DNA of 64,000 nt from contig CAVSWD010000004.1 of NCBI GenBank assembly GCA_963731615.1, positions 73,160-137,159 on the forward strand, given 5' to 3'. Source of the stretch: Gaiellasilicea sp963731615. Lineage in GTDB: Bacteria; Actinomycetota; Thermoleophilia; Gaiellales; Gaiellaceae. The translations under genes were made by a program, and so were the position numbers. The notes under the pieces were generated by a model, which ran no database searches, was not told where the DNA came from, and saw nothing but the letters and a program-made list of their open reading frames with translations. Positions within the stretch are counted from its first letter, which is position 1, and each line of letters starts with the position of its first letter. This document shows positions 24,125 through 33,240 of the stretch, in pieces.

Positions 24125-24698
24125 CCCGAACCAGGTCGGCGAGGGCAGCGGCGGGCAACGCTCCGTCCAGGACGACGATCCGCTCGGGATAGAGCGCGGC
24201 AAGCTGCTCGTAGCCTGCCGCCGCCTTCGCGTGGAAGTCGGCTCCGGCGCGCTCGATCCGGTCGGGGCGGCCGCCCACCCGGTCGAGCGACGCATTCGGA
24301 TCGACGGCGAGCACGAACGTGCGGTCCGGCAGGAGCCCGCCGACCGCCAGGAGGTTGAGCTCGAGCACCTCGTCGAGCCCGAGACCGCGGGCAACGCCCT
24401 GGTAGACGACGGAGCTGTCCAGGTAGCGGTCGACCAGCACGTCCGCACCGCGGGCGAGCGCAGGCTCGATCACCTCGGCGACGAGCTCCGCCCGAGCCGC
24501 GGCGTAAAGCAGCGCCTCGGCCCAGGCAGACATCTCCTCCCCGTGCAGCACGAGCGCGCGGAGCTGCTCGCCGAGCGCGGTGCCCCCGGGCTCGCGGGCG
24601 GTGACGACCTCTCGCCCGTCCGCCTCGAGGAACGCCCGCAGGCGCTCGACCTGGGTGGTCTTTCCCGAGCCGTCGAGGCCTTCGAAGCTGACGAACAT
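24102..24698 (-). CDS. tmk: Thymidylate kinase
   Basis: This 198-residue protein starts at ATG 24698 (MFVSFEGLDGSGKTTQ). It has the P-loop FEGLDGSGKTTQ (residues 5-16), TAREPGGTALGEQLR with the DR/PGG motif, LVDRYLDSSVVYQG (the DRY substrate-binding motif) and a short LID region. It phosphorylates dTMP to dTDP for DNA synthesis. Length is typical (about 205). A longer reading from 24764 adds residues without family similarity. It is translated together with holB (23-base overlap) and divergent from an epimerase gene. Confidence 0.93.
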   Translation of the reverse strand: MFVSFEGLDGSGKTTQVERLRAFLEADGREVVTAREPGGTALGEQLRALVLHGEEMSAWAEALLYAAARAELVAEVIEPALARGADVLVDRYLDSSVVYQGVARGLGLDEVLELNLLAVGGLLPDRTFVLAVDPNASLDRVGGRPDRIERAGADFHAKAAAGYEQLAALYPERIVVLDGALPAAALADLVRDELRRPA

Positions 24699-24883
24699 GC
24701 GCAGATGGCCGACCGGTGATCGGCGTGCTCGCGGGGGCGATCCAGACCAAGCCGGGGGCCGCACTCGGCCGCAGCCAAGGCTGGTTGCCTTGGCAAGGTC
24801 GAGGGCGGTTCCCGGCGCCGTGTCTGGGTCGTCATCCGCGAGTGCGGTGATTGCCGGTCGGTCATCTGCCTAGGATAGGCGCC

Positions 24884-25777
24884 GTGCGGGCCGTCGTCAC
24901 GGGAGGAGCGGGCTTCATCGGCTCACACGTCGTCGATGCCCTGCTCGCGCGCGGTGACGAGGTGCACGTGGTCGACGACCTCACCACAGGCCGACGCGAG
25001 AACCTCAGCGTCGAGGCGGCGCTGCACCGGCACGACATCCGCAAACCCCTCGAAGGTCTTTTCGCCGAGCTCCGGCCGGAAGCCGTCGTCCATCTCGCGG
25101 CGCAGGCCGACGTCGGCACCTCGGTCGCGCAGCCCGTGCTCGACGCCGAGGTGAACGTGCTCGGAACGCTGAACGTGCTCGAGGCGGCGCGGCAGCACGA
25201 CGCGCCCGTCGTCTTCAGCTCGACCGGCGGCGCCATCTACGGCGAGTGCGAGCGGCCCGCCCGGGAGGACGACGCGCGGCGCCCGCTGTCACCGTACGGC
25301 ACCGCCAAGCTCGCTGCGGAGGAGTACCTGGCGACCTGGAACCGCCTCTACGGGACGAGACATGTCGCGCTCCGGTTTGCGAACGTCTACGGGCCGCGGC
25401 AGCTGGCGAAGCTCGAGGGCGGCGTCGTCGCGATCTTCATGGATCGTCTGCGCGCAGGCGCGGGCGTGACGATCTTCGGCGACGGCGGCCAGACGCGCGA
25501 CTTCGTCTACGTCGGCGACGTCGTCGAGGCCGTCCTTGCGGCGATCGGGCGGAACGGCGGCGGCACCTTCAACGTCGGCACCGGCGAGGAGACCTCGGTC
25601 AACGACCTCTTCGAGGCCTGCAGGGACGTCGTGGGCGCAGGCGCCGACGCCGAGCATGCGGCGCCGAGGTCGGGCGACGTCCTCCGGAGCGTGCTCGACG
25701 TCTCGCTCGCCGAGCGCGAGCTCGGCTGGAAGCCGCGGACACCGCTCGCCGAGGGCCTCCGGCTCACGTGCGCCTAG
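24884..25777 (+). CDS. UDP-glucose 4-epimerase-like NAD-dependent epimerase
   Basis: The 297-residue protein is taken from GTG 24884, eight bases after AGGA. The extended SDR pattern is VRAVVTGGAGFIGSHVVDALL, VHVVDDLTTGRREN, VVHLAAQADVGTSV, VFSSTGGAIYGE, then the catalytic YGTAKLAAEEY (YxxxK). Substrate residues follow in LRFANVYGPRQ and GDGGQTRDFVYVGDVVEAV. It probably interconverts UDP-hexoses for cell-envelope glycans. The C-terminus ends ten bases inside the following PIG-V gene, so the pair is translationally coupled. Confidence 0.88.
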   Translation: MRAVVTGGAGFIGSHVVDALLARGDEVHVVDDLTTGRRENLSVEAALHRHDIRKPLEGLFAELRPEAVVHLAAQADVGTSVAQPVLDAEVNVLGTLNVLEAARQHDAPVVFSSTGGAIYGECERPAREDDARRPLSPYGTAKLAAEEYLATWNRLYGTRHVALRFANVYGPRQLAKLEGGVVAIFMDRLRAGAGVTIFGDGGQTRDFVYVGDVVEAVLAAIGRNGGGTFNVGTGEETSVNDLFEACRDVVGAGADAEHAAPRSGDVLRSVLDVSLAERELGWKPRTPLAEGLRLTCA

Positions 25778-26922
25778 GTCCAGCTGCGACGCTCGTCGCG
25801 GTCCGCCTCGGCTTCTGGGTGCTCGCAGCGGCCGCGCTCGTCTGGGCGCCGGCCCCCGACCGGAGGCTGATCGGGGACGCGTACGGCCCGGCGAGCGACT
25901 TCTTCTTCCGCACCTTCGCGCAGTGGGACGCGCGCTGGTTCCTGCAGATCGCGGAGCAGAGCTACGAGGAGGTGCCGCAGGCGGCGGCCTTCTTCCCGCT
26001 CTACCCCGCGGCCGCCCACGCGCTCGCGTGGATGACGGGCTCGACGCTCGTCGCCGGCGTTCTGATCTCCCTCGCCGCGGGAGGGGTCGCGGCATGGGCA
26101 CTGGCGGAGATCGCGCGGCCGCTGCTGGGCGAGCGCGGCTCGCGCGACACCGTGCTCTATCTGGCCTTCTACCCGGTCGGATTCGTGTTCACAGCGCTCT
26201 ACTCGGACGGGTTGTTCCTGGCCCTCGCCGCCGCGGCCTTCCTCGCGGCGCTGCGAGGCCGATCCGTCGCGGCCGGGGTGCTCGGCGGGCTCGCCACCGC
26301 GACGCGCCTGCTCGGACTCTCGCTCGTACCCGCCCTCGCGATCCTGCTGTGGCGGGGCAGCAGCCCGCGCGCCCTCGTCCGGCTGCTGCCGCTCGCGCTC
26401 CTCCCTGCGGCGGTCGGCTTCTATGCGCTCTACCTCGACTCGACGCTCGGCGACCCGTGGGCGTTCACGAGCGCCCAGGCCGACTGGAACCGAGACCTCT
26501 CGCCGGCAGGCCCGCTCGCAGGGCTCCGTGACTCGGTGCAGGCGGCAGGACGCGGCGCGCGCGACCTGCTCGACCTGCCGGCTGCCGGCCCCGGGCACGT
26601 CGAGCGCATTGCCCTCTGGAACCTCTCCCATCTCGTGCTGCTCGGAGCGGCCGTCTGGCTGACGGTCGTCGCGTGGCGACGCCTCGGCGCGGCTTTCGGC
26701 GTCTACTCGGTGGCGACGCTCGCGATCGCCCTGTCGGCACCGGCTGAGGGGTTTCCGCTCGTGAGCCTGCCGAGGCTCCTGCTCGGCGACTTCCCGCTCT
26801 TCCTCGCGCTCGCCGCGGTGACGCTCGACCGGCCGCGCGCCCGCGACGCGACGCTCCTCGGCTTCGCCGCGCTGGCCGCGCTGGCGGCGGCGGCCTTCGC
26901 GCGCGGGATCTGGGTCGCCTGA
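25768..26922 (+). CDS. PIG-V-like mannosyltransferase (polytopic GT-C protein)
   Basis: The 384-residue integral membrane protein has about nine helices. From GTG 25768, helix 1 is followed by an outside loop carrying FRTFAQWDARWFLQIAEQSY, with the WDxxWF/Y block typical of PIG-V, and FFPLYP. Next come FYPVGFVFTALYSDGLFLAL and RLLGLSLVPALAILLW, both conserved in the family. Eukaryotic PIG-V adds the second mannose to GPI anchors; bacterial members are thought to use polyprenyl-phosphate mannose on surface lipoglycans. The start overlaps the epimerase by ten bases. Confidence 0.85.
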   Translation: MRLGPAATLVAVRLGFWVLAAAALVWAPAPDRRLIGDAYGPASDFFFRTFAQWDARWFLQIAEQSYEEVPQAAAFFPLYPAAAHALAWMTGSTLVAGVLISLAAGGVAAWALAEIARPLLGERGSRDTVLYLAFYPVGFVFTALYSDGLFLALAAAAFLAALRGRSVAAGVLGGLATATRLLGLSLVPALAILLWRGSSPRALVRLLPLALLPAAVGFYALYLDSTLGDPWAFTSAQADWNRDLSPAGPLAGLRDSVQAAGRGARDLLDLPAAGPGHVERIALWNLSHLVLLGAAVWLTVVAWRRLGAAFGVYSVATLAIALSAPAEGFPLVSLPRLLLGDFPLFLALAAVTLDRPRARDATLLGFAALAALAAAAFARGIWVA

Positions 26923-26963
26923 GCAGGAAGGAGCGCACGGCGGCGACGCGAATCTAGGCGTCC

Positions 26964-27470
26964 GTGGAGCACTCCCACTCCTTTCCGCAGGTTCGGTCGC
27001 CGTGGCGCACGGCGACGCTCGTCGCCTCTGCGGTCGCCGCGCTCGAGCTCGTCCTCCTCCTCGTCCTCGCGGTGATGCTGCTCGCCGACCCCGTCTCGCA
27101 GCACGTGCGCCAGGCGGCGGAGGCGAAGGTGTTCGCACCCGTCAAGCCGAAGCCACGCGCGGTCGTGCCGGTGGGCAAGCCTAAGCTCTCGCGCGCGCGC
27201 ACCTCCGTGATCGTCCTGAACGGGAACGGCCGCGCCGGAGCTGCAGCCTCGAGCGCGGATGCCGTGCGCCGGTTCGGCTATACGATCGGTACCGTCGGCA
27301 ACGCGCCCAGGACCGACTTCACGCGCACGCTGGTGATGTTCCGGAAGGGCTACCGCCCCGAGGCGGTCCGGCTGGCCCGCGACCTGAACCTGAAGATCGT
27401 GGGCCCGCTAGACGGGCTGCGCCCGAAGGACATGCTCGGCGCGCACGTGGCGCTCGTCGTCGGCGACTAG
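26964..27470 (+). CDS. Membrane-anchored LytR C-terminal-domain protein
   Basis: This 168-residue protein starts at GTG 26964. A cytoplasmic stretch of about 18 residues precedes one helix (about 17-42, ATLVASAVAALELVLLLVLAVML) and a linker. The LytR_C domain follows: SVIVLNGNGRAGAAASSADAVRRFGYTIGTVGNA, TLVMFRKGYRPEAVRLARDL, IVGPLDGL. Such domains lie outside the membrane and are fused or adjacent to LytR-CpsA-Psr ligases that attach glycans to peptidoglycan. Its stop and the convergent O-antigen ligase stop overlap by four bases. Confidence 0.83.
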   Translation: MEHSHSFPQVRSPWRTATLVASAVAALELVLLLVLAVMLLADPVSQHVRQAAEAKVFAPVKPKPRAVVPVGKPKLSRARTSVIVLNGNGRAGAAASSADAVRRFGYTIGTVGNAPRTDFTRTLVMFRKGYRPEAVRLARDLNLKIVGPLDGLRPKDMLGAHVALVVGD

Positions 27471-29324
27471 CAGTTCCCCGCATTGACCCAGGCGAGCGCC
27501 TGCACGAGCTCGCTGTCGGTCGTCCACTGCTTGCCGGCCGGGTCGAGCGTGTAGGCCTCGTTCAGGTGGACGTAGGCGGCGCAGCGGTCGCCACGGTCGA
27601 ACTCGTAGAGACCGAGCGCGAGCCAGGCCTCCGGGTTCTCGGGCTGGAGGCGCGTCGCCTCCCGGTAGGCCCCGAGCGCCGCGTCCTCGTCGCCGATCCT
27701 CTCCTCGACGAGGGCGCGGGCGAAGAGCGGCTGCAGTGAGAGCGGGATCGAGCGAGCGGGCGCGATCGGCAGCGGCGCGGGCGGCGTCGAGGTCGCCGCG
27801 ATCGATCGCAGCGCCGACGCCGCGAACGCTCCGCTCCGCAAGCCAGGGCGTCGTGACCGCTGCGGCCGCGGCCAGCGCGAAGGCGGCCGCGCCGGCGGCC
27901 GCGAGCGGAGCGCGGATCCGTCGAGCGGGCACGCCCGCTGCGGCGAGCACCCCCAGCGCGAGCAGCGCCGGCGCGGTCACGGCGACGAAGTCCCAGTCGT
28001 AGTCGACGAGGGCGTGAGCGAGCCAGAGGGCCGGGACGATCGCGAGCGCAGCTGCGGCGCTGCCCTCGGCGCCTTCGAGCCGGCGCACCGCACCGACCGT
28101 CGCCGCCGTTCCGGCGGCGATGAGCGCCGCGAAGAGCGCCAGCCCGACGAGACCCGTGCCGGCCAGGAACTGCAGCGGAACGCTGTGCGGCTGCGTGACC
28201 GCGGACGCCGTCTCGCGATACCGCTTCCGCGCCACCTCGAACGTGTTCGCGCCCGCTCCCGCGATCGGGTCGGCACGGAACCCGTCCCACGCCTCGTCCC
28301 ACCACGCCGCCCGGTTGTTCGAGCTCAAACTCGTAAAACGGCCAGGGTTGTTGGCGACCTCGCCGCCGCTGAACTCGTCGGCGATCCTTCCCGCATTGAA
28401 GAGGAGAGCAACTGCGGCGGCGGCGACGCCGACGACGGCAAGCCCGCCGAGCACCCGGCCGAGCAAAGCCCGCCGACCCGGCGCGAGCCTCGCCACCGAG
28501 ACGGCGCCGAGCGCGGCGAGCGCGGCGCCGGCCAGGAGCAGCAGGCCGAACCAGGCGCCATCGGCGACACGGTCGGGTCGCGGGAGCCCGTCCTCGACGA
28601 GCGCAGGTCGGGTGAACGCCCAGGCCGCGACGAGACCACCCGGCACGGCGGCGACGAGTGCGAGCAGCGCGGCCTCGGCCCGGTCGCGCCGGAGCCAGAG
28701 CCAGAGCGCGAGGCCGAGCACCGCCGCGGCGACTCCGGCCCTCGAGGCCGCGAGGAGAATGGCGACGACGGCGGCGTACCCGAGCACGACGCCGGCAACC
28801 CGGAGGGCGCGTGACCTGACCGCGTCGGCCGCGAGCCGGAGGGCCAGCACGAGCAGCATGTCGGCGGCGAGCGCGAGCGCGTTCCAGTAGCCGATCGGGT
28901 CGCGGAGCCTCGCGATCCGGCCGCCGTCCGCGAAGAGCCCCGGAATCGCCTTCCCGGCCAGCGCCCAGACGACGGCCGCGCCGAGCGCGATCACGAGCGC
29001 GGCCGACGCCCGCCGGCACGCGGCGGGCCCAGAAGCTCCGAGCAAGAGCCCGACGGCAAGAAAGGCGGCCAGGACGAGGACGCGGTCGAGCTCGGCCCAG
29101 CTGCGGTCGGGCGCGACCGACCAGGCGATCGAGAGGCCGCTCCAGGCGGCAGTCGCAAGCAACAGGCCGAGCAGCAGATAGCCGCGGCCCGGCAGCGGCG
29201 CCCGGCCGGTGAGCGCGAGCGCGCTCCAGCCGCCGGCGGTCAGCAGCACCGCGATCGCGGTCCAGACCGAGTCTCCGGCGAAGAGCGCGGCGAGCAGCAA
29301 CGCGGTCGCGACCGACACTGCCAC
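27467..29324 (-). CDS. O-antigen ligase/polymerase family membrane protein with C-terminal TPR, frameshifted near 27745
   Basis: GTG 29324 opens a roughly 620-residue polytopic protein. Eleven or more helices surround the Wzy/WaaL signature: SRAGVAAAVLGLALW, the periplasmic loop NNRAAWWDEAWDGFRADPIAGAGANTFE with the conserved GxGxxTFE-type motif, and AVTQPHSVPLQFLAGTGL. The C-terminal segment is a TPR: DLDAARAAADRARSLDP, then, after removing one C from the CCC/GGG run at 27744-27746, LFARALVEERIGDEDAALGAYREATRLQPENPEAWLALGLYEFDRGD and a stop at 27467. Without correction the frame runs to 27408 as nonsense. The likely role is polymerising or ligating an envelope glycan. Confidence 0.85.
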
Positions 29325-29694
29325 TAGAGGCTTGATGTGGAATAGGCGTGCATGCGGGGAGTGTCTGCGCCAAGCAGCGTGGTCGCCTCGATCGGCGTCA
29401 AGGCTGGTGGCCTTGGCGTCGAGCGAGGCGGCCGCGATGCGCCGTGCGCAGGCGCTTCCCGCAGGTGCGCACTATTTCGCATCAAGCCTCTAGGGGCCTC
29501 CGCATCGCGCCGCAAGCTAGCATGGCGAGCGGAAAGCCTCCGATCCGAATCCCCGGAGCCTTACAAACCGTTTACGCCACGATCATCCGGAGATCAACGC
29601 CGTCCGGAAGACTCTGCACCATTGCACCAGCAGCACAGCGGGGCGAGCCCCGCGAAACGCCGATACCCGTGACCACGCCGCCCCCCTTCAGCCG
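29325..29694. other. Gene-free 370-bp interval
   Basis: No convincing gene, RNA or mobile element is visible. Short frames on both strands exist but have no family similarity, including a 63-codon minus frame whose TAG abuts the ligase GTG. The base composition is slightly more AT-rich around 29560-29590 (CCTTACAAACCGTTTACG), where promoters for the divergent genes at 29324 (-) and 29695 (+) may lie; no clear -35/-10 pair was found. Confidence 0.5.
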
Positions 29695-30237
29695 ATGAGG
29701 CGTCCCTCACTAGGGCTCTTCGTACTGGCCGCGCTGGTCTCCGTGCTCGCAGTCGCCGGCCCTGCCGCCGCGGCCCAGTCGTGCGGGCGGCAGGTGATCA
29801 ACGACTGGTACGACAACGGCCGCGTCGACGGGACGTATTCGATCCACTGCTACGACGACGCGATCGAGATCCTGCCCCGCGACGTCCGCGATTACTCGAG
29901 CGCGAAGGAGGACATCCAGCGCGCGATGACGGCGGCGTTGCGCGAGGAGACCGCACCGCCGGCCACGACCGATCCCTCCCCCGAGGACGACGGGAACGTG
30001 ACGGCGACGCCCGGCCAGGAGCCTCCGACCACGACGCCGACCGAGACCGAGCCGACGCCGTCGACGGGCGAAGGCCCGGAGGCCGTCCCGACGGTCCCGC
30101 CCGGCGAGGACGCGAGCTCGATTCCGGTGCCGCTGCTGATCCTCGCGGGGCTCGCACTGCTGCTCGTCCTGGGCGGCTCGGCCGGCTACGTCATCCGCCG
30201 GCTGCAGGCTCGCCGCATCCCGCCGCCCACGACCTAG
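29695..30237 (+). CDS. Secreted single-pass membrane protein, unknown function
   Basis: The 180-residue protein has a signal peptide (MRRPSLGLFVLAALVSVLAVAGPAAAA, cleavage near residue 27). A compact globular segment follows with two cysteines (SCGRQVINDWYDNGRVDG, SIHCYDDAIEILP), then a Thr/Pro/Glu-rich stalk (about 90-140). A C-terminal helix with a basic cytoplasmic tail (VPLLILAGLALLLVLGGSAGYVIRRLQARR) completes it. Similar stalked proteins are frequent in this class next to nrdJ, but the function is unknown. The two cysteines may form one disulfide. Start ATG 29695. Confidence 0.75.
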   Translation: MRRPSLGLFVLAALVSVLAVAGPAAAAQSCGRQVINDWYDNGRVDGTYSIHCYDDAIEILPRDVRDYSSAKEDIQRAMTAALREETAPPATTDPSPEDDGNVTATPGQEPPTTTPTETEPTPSTGEGPEAVPTVPPGEDASSIPVPLLILAGLALLLVLGGSAGYVIRRLQARRIPPPTT

Positions 30238-30406
30238 CCGGCGCCCCGACCCGGGCCGTCCCGGGTACAATGAGGGCACGATTTCGGCTTTTCCAGGCGC
30301 TTTTCTTCGTTCTGTCCGACGCCGGGACTAACGTCCCCGATCCGCTCAGAGGCCCGCAGAAAGCCGACCTGCGAGCGCCGTACAAGCCGAAGGCGAGAGG
30401 ACACGA

Positions 30407-33184
30407 ATGGCGACCGCAAAGCAGACCAAGGCAGACGCAGCAGCTGCACAAGCAGCACAGCACGACGAGGTCGTGAACACCGTCGTCGACGAGACGGCGG
30501 CGGTCACACCGGGCCGCTTCTTCACGATTCCCGGGCGCGATCCGTTCGACGAGATCGACTGGGAGCTCCGCGACGCACTGATTCCCGGGAAGGACGGGCC
30601 GGCCTTCGAGCAGCGGAACGTCGAGTTCCCGCGCTTCTGGTCGCAGACGGCGACGAACATCGTCGCGCAGAAGTACTTCCGCGGGCGGCTCAGCTCCCCC
30701 GAGCGCGAGCGCAGCGTCAAGCAGATGGTCGGCCGGGTCGTCGACACGATCGGCGGCTGGGGCCGCGCGGGCGGCTACTTCGCGACCGACGAGGAGGCCG
30801 ACACCTTCGAGGCCGAGCTGAAGGCGATCCTCGTCAACCAGTACGCCTCGTTCAACTCCCCGGTCTGGTTCAACGTCGGTTTCGAGGAGAAGCCGCAGTG
30901 CTCGGCCTGCTTCATCCTCTCGATCGAGGACTCGATGGAATCGATCCTCGACTGGATCCGGCGCGAGGGCGTCATCTTCCGCGGCGGCTCCGGCTCGGGC
31001 CTCAACCTCTCGAAGCTGCGCAGCTCGAAGGAGCAGCTCTCGAAGGGCGGCTTCGCGTCCGGCCCGGTCAGCTTCATGCGCGGCGCCGACGCGTCGGCCG
31101 GGACGATCAAGTCGGGCGGCAAGACGCGGCGCGCCGCGAAGATGGTCGTGCTCGACGTCGACCATCCCGACATCGAGGAGTTCATCTGGTGCAAGGCCAA
31201 GGAGGAGCGGAAGGCGCGCGTCCTCGAGCAGGCCGGCTACGACATGTCGCTGGACTCGCCGGACTGGGGCTCGATCCAGTACCAGAACGCCAACAACTCG
31301 GTTCGCGTCAGCGACGCCTTCATGGAGTCGGTGCTCGAGAGCAAGGAGTGGAACCTGACGGCGCGCACCGACGGCACCGTCGTCGAGACCACGGACGCGC
31401 GCGACCTGCTCCGGCAGATCTCCGAGGCGGCGTGGCAGTGCGCCGACCCGGGCGTCCAGTACGACACGACGATCAACTCGTGGCACACGCTCCCGAACAC
31501 GGGCAGGATCAACGCCTCCAACCCGTGCTCGGAGTACATGTCGATCGACGACTCGGCGTGCAACCTCTCCTCGCTCAACCTGATGAAGTTCCGCCGCGAG
31601 GACGGCGAGTTCGACGTCGCCTCGTTCGAGCATGCGGTCGACGTCATGTTCCTCGCGCAGGAGATCTGCGTCGGCTACTCGTCGTATCCGACCCCTGAGA
31701 TCGAGCGCAACGCGAAGGCGTACCGCCAGCTCGGGCTCGGCTACGCGAACCTCGGCGCGCTCTTGATGGCGCGGGGCTTCCCGTACGACTCCGACGACGG
31801 CCGGGCCTATGCGGCGGCGATCACGGCGCTGATGACAGGCCGTGCCTACCGGAAGTCGGCCGAGGTCGCGCAGCGAATGGGCGCGTTCGCCGGCTACCGG
31901 CCGAATGCAGCAGCGATGATCGGTGTGATCGCGAAGCACCGGGCCGCGGTCGGGAACATCCAGGACTCACACTCGGTACCGGAGGACCTGCTCGGCGCTG
32001 CGCGGAAGGCCTGGGACGACGCGCTCGACCTGGGCGAGGTACACGGCTACCGGAATGCGCAGGCGACCGTGCTCGCGCCGACCGGGACGATCAGCTTCAT
32101 GATGGATTGCGACACGACGGGCGTCGAGCCCGACTTCTCGCTCGTCAAGTCGAAGAAGCTGGTCGGCGGCGGCGAGATCACGATCGTCAACAAGACCGTG
32201 CCGATGGCGCTCGAGAAGCTGGGCCACGCGCCCGGTGAGATCGAGGAGACGGTCGCGTACATCGACGAGCGCAACACGATCGTCGGCGCGCCGTACATCA
32301 AGAGCGAGCACTACCCGATCTTCGACTGCGCGATCGGCGACCGCGCGATCCACTACATGGGTCACGTCAAGATGATGGGTGCGGTGCAGCCGTTCATCTC
32401 GGGCGCGATCTCGAAGACGGTGAACCTGCCCGAGGAGGCGACGGTCGAGGATGTGTCGCAGCTCCTGATCGAGTCGTGGCAGCTCGGCGTCAAGGCGATC
32501 GCGATCTACCGCGACAACTGCAAGGTCGCCCAGCCGCTGTCGGGCTCGGCGGACAAGAGCATCGCGACGCTGCCGACGCTCGTCCCGGCCGCGCCGGTAC
32601 CGCTCCCGAAGCGCCGGCGGGTGCCGGAGGACCGGGTCGAGGTCGGACGCAAGTTCAAGGTCGGCGACTACGAGGGGTACATCCACGTCGGCCTGTTCGA
32701 GGACGGCACCCCGGGCGACATCTTCGTCGACATCGCCAAGGAAGGCACGACGCTGGCCGGCCTGATGAACTCGTTCATGATCTCCGTCTCGCTCGGGCTC
32801 CAGTACGGCGTGCCGCTCGAGGTGTACGTCTCGAAGTTCAGCCACATGCGCTTCGAGCCGAGCGGGCTCACGAACGACGCCGACATCCGGATGGCGAAGT
32901 CGATCGTCGACTACATCTTCCGCTGGATGGGGAAGAAGTTCCTCACCTCGGAGCAGCAGGAGGAGGCGGGGATCCTGACCGCGGAGGTGAAGGCGAGGCT
33001 CGCGCAGGCGTACGCATCGGGCGAGGCGGCTGCACCGGCCGCCGAGGCGCCGCCGCGCGGCCAGACCGCCCTCTTCAACACCTGGGAGGACGCGGTCGAG
33101 TGCGCCAAGTGCGGCGGCAGCATGGTGCGCACGGGCAGTTGCTACACGTGCCGCGACTGCGGCACGAACACCGGCTGCAGCTAG
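30407..33184 (+). CDS. nrdJ: Adenosylcobalamin-dependent (class II) ribonucleoside-diphosphate reductase
   Basis: This 925-residue protein starts at ATG 30407 after GCGAGAGGAC. NrdJ blocks are visible: SFNSPVWFNVGFEEKPQCSACFIL, IFRGGSGSGLNLSKLRSS, the active-site NPCSEYMSIDDSACNLSSLNL (radical Cys with the Asn-Cys-Glu set), LGYANLGALLMARG, LAPTGTISFMMDCDTTGVEPDF and SGAISKTVNLPEEATVED. The C-terminal about 30 residues form a CxxC-rich tail (CAKCGG, CYTCRDCG, CS), likely the thioredoxin-accessible redox or zinc module. It reduces ribonucleotides to deoxyribonucleotides without oxygen, using vitamin B12 coenzyme. The 169-bp leader shows no B12 riboswitch or NrdR box that I can recognise. A strong hairpin terminates the gene. 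Confidence 0.95.
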   Translation: MATAKQTKADAAAAQAAQHDEVVNTVVDETAAVTPGRFFTIPGRDPFDEIDWELRDALIPGKDGPAFEQRNVEFPRFWSQTATNIVAQKYFRGRLSSPERERSVKQMVGRVVDTIGGWGRAGGYFATDEEADTFEAELKAILVNQYASFNSPVWFNVGFEEKPQCSACFILSIEDSMESILDWIRREGVIFRGGSGSGLNLSKLRSSKEQLSKGGFASGPVSFMRGADASAGTIKSGGKTRRAAKMVVLDVDHPDIEEFIWCKAKEERKARVLEQAGYDMSLDSPDWGSIQYQNANNSVRVSDAFMESVLESKEWNLTARTDGTVVETTDARDLLRQISEAAWQCADPGVQYDTTINSWHTLPNTGRINASNPCSEYMSIDDSACNLSSLNLMKFRREDGEFDVASFEHAVDVMFLAQEICVGYSSYPTPEIERNAKAYRQLGLGYANLGALLMARGFPYDSDDGRAYAAAITALMTGRAYRKSAEVAQRMGAFAGYRPNAAAMIGVIAKHRAAVGNIQDSHSVPEDLLGAARKAWDDALDLGEVHGYRNAQATVLAPTGTISFMMDCDTTGVEPDFSLVKSKKLVGGGEITIVNKTVPMALEKLGHAPGEIEETVAYIDERNTIVGAPYIKSEHYPIFDCAIGDRAIHYMGHVKMMGAVQPFISGAISKTVNLPEEATVEDVSQLLIESWQLGVKAIAIYRDNCKVAQPLSGSADKSIATLPTLVPAAPVPLPKRRRVPEDRVEVGRKFKVGDYEGYIHVGLFEDGTPGDIFVDIAKEGTTLAGLMNSFMISVSLGLQYGVPLEVYVSKFSHMRFEPSGLTNDADIRMAKSIVDYIFRWMGKKFLTSEQQEEAGILTAEVKARLAQAYASGEAAAPAAEAPPRGQTALFNTWEDAVECAKCGGSMVRTGSCYTCRDCGTNTGCS

Positions 33185-33208
33185 CTAGCGAATCGCATGC
33201 GAGTGCCG

Positions 33209-33236
33209 CGAGGGGGCGCCATTGGGCGCCCCCTCG
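33209..33236. terminator. Terminator hairpin after nrdJ
   Basis: A perfect 12-bp GC-rich stem (CGAGGGGGCGCC) with loop ATTG lies between the nrdJ stop (33184) and the convergent glycosidase stop (33241). It probably terminates both transcripts. Confidence 0.8.
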
Positions 33237-33240
33237 TCGT

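Noticed and set aside
29324..29515. A 63-codon minus frame ending at the O-antigen ligase start
   Set aside because: No family likeness, Arg/Pro-rich composition typical of spurious frames, no ribosome-binding site.
30238..30406. Cobalamin riboswitch or NrdR box upstream of nrdJ
   Set aside because: Neither the B12-box core nor an NrdR palindrome could be found in the 169-bp leader.
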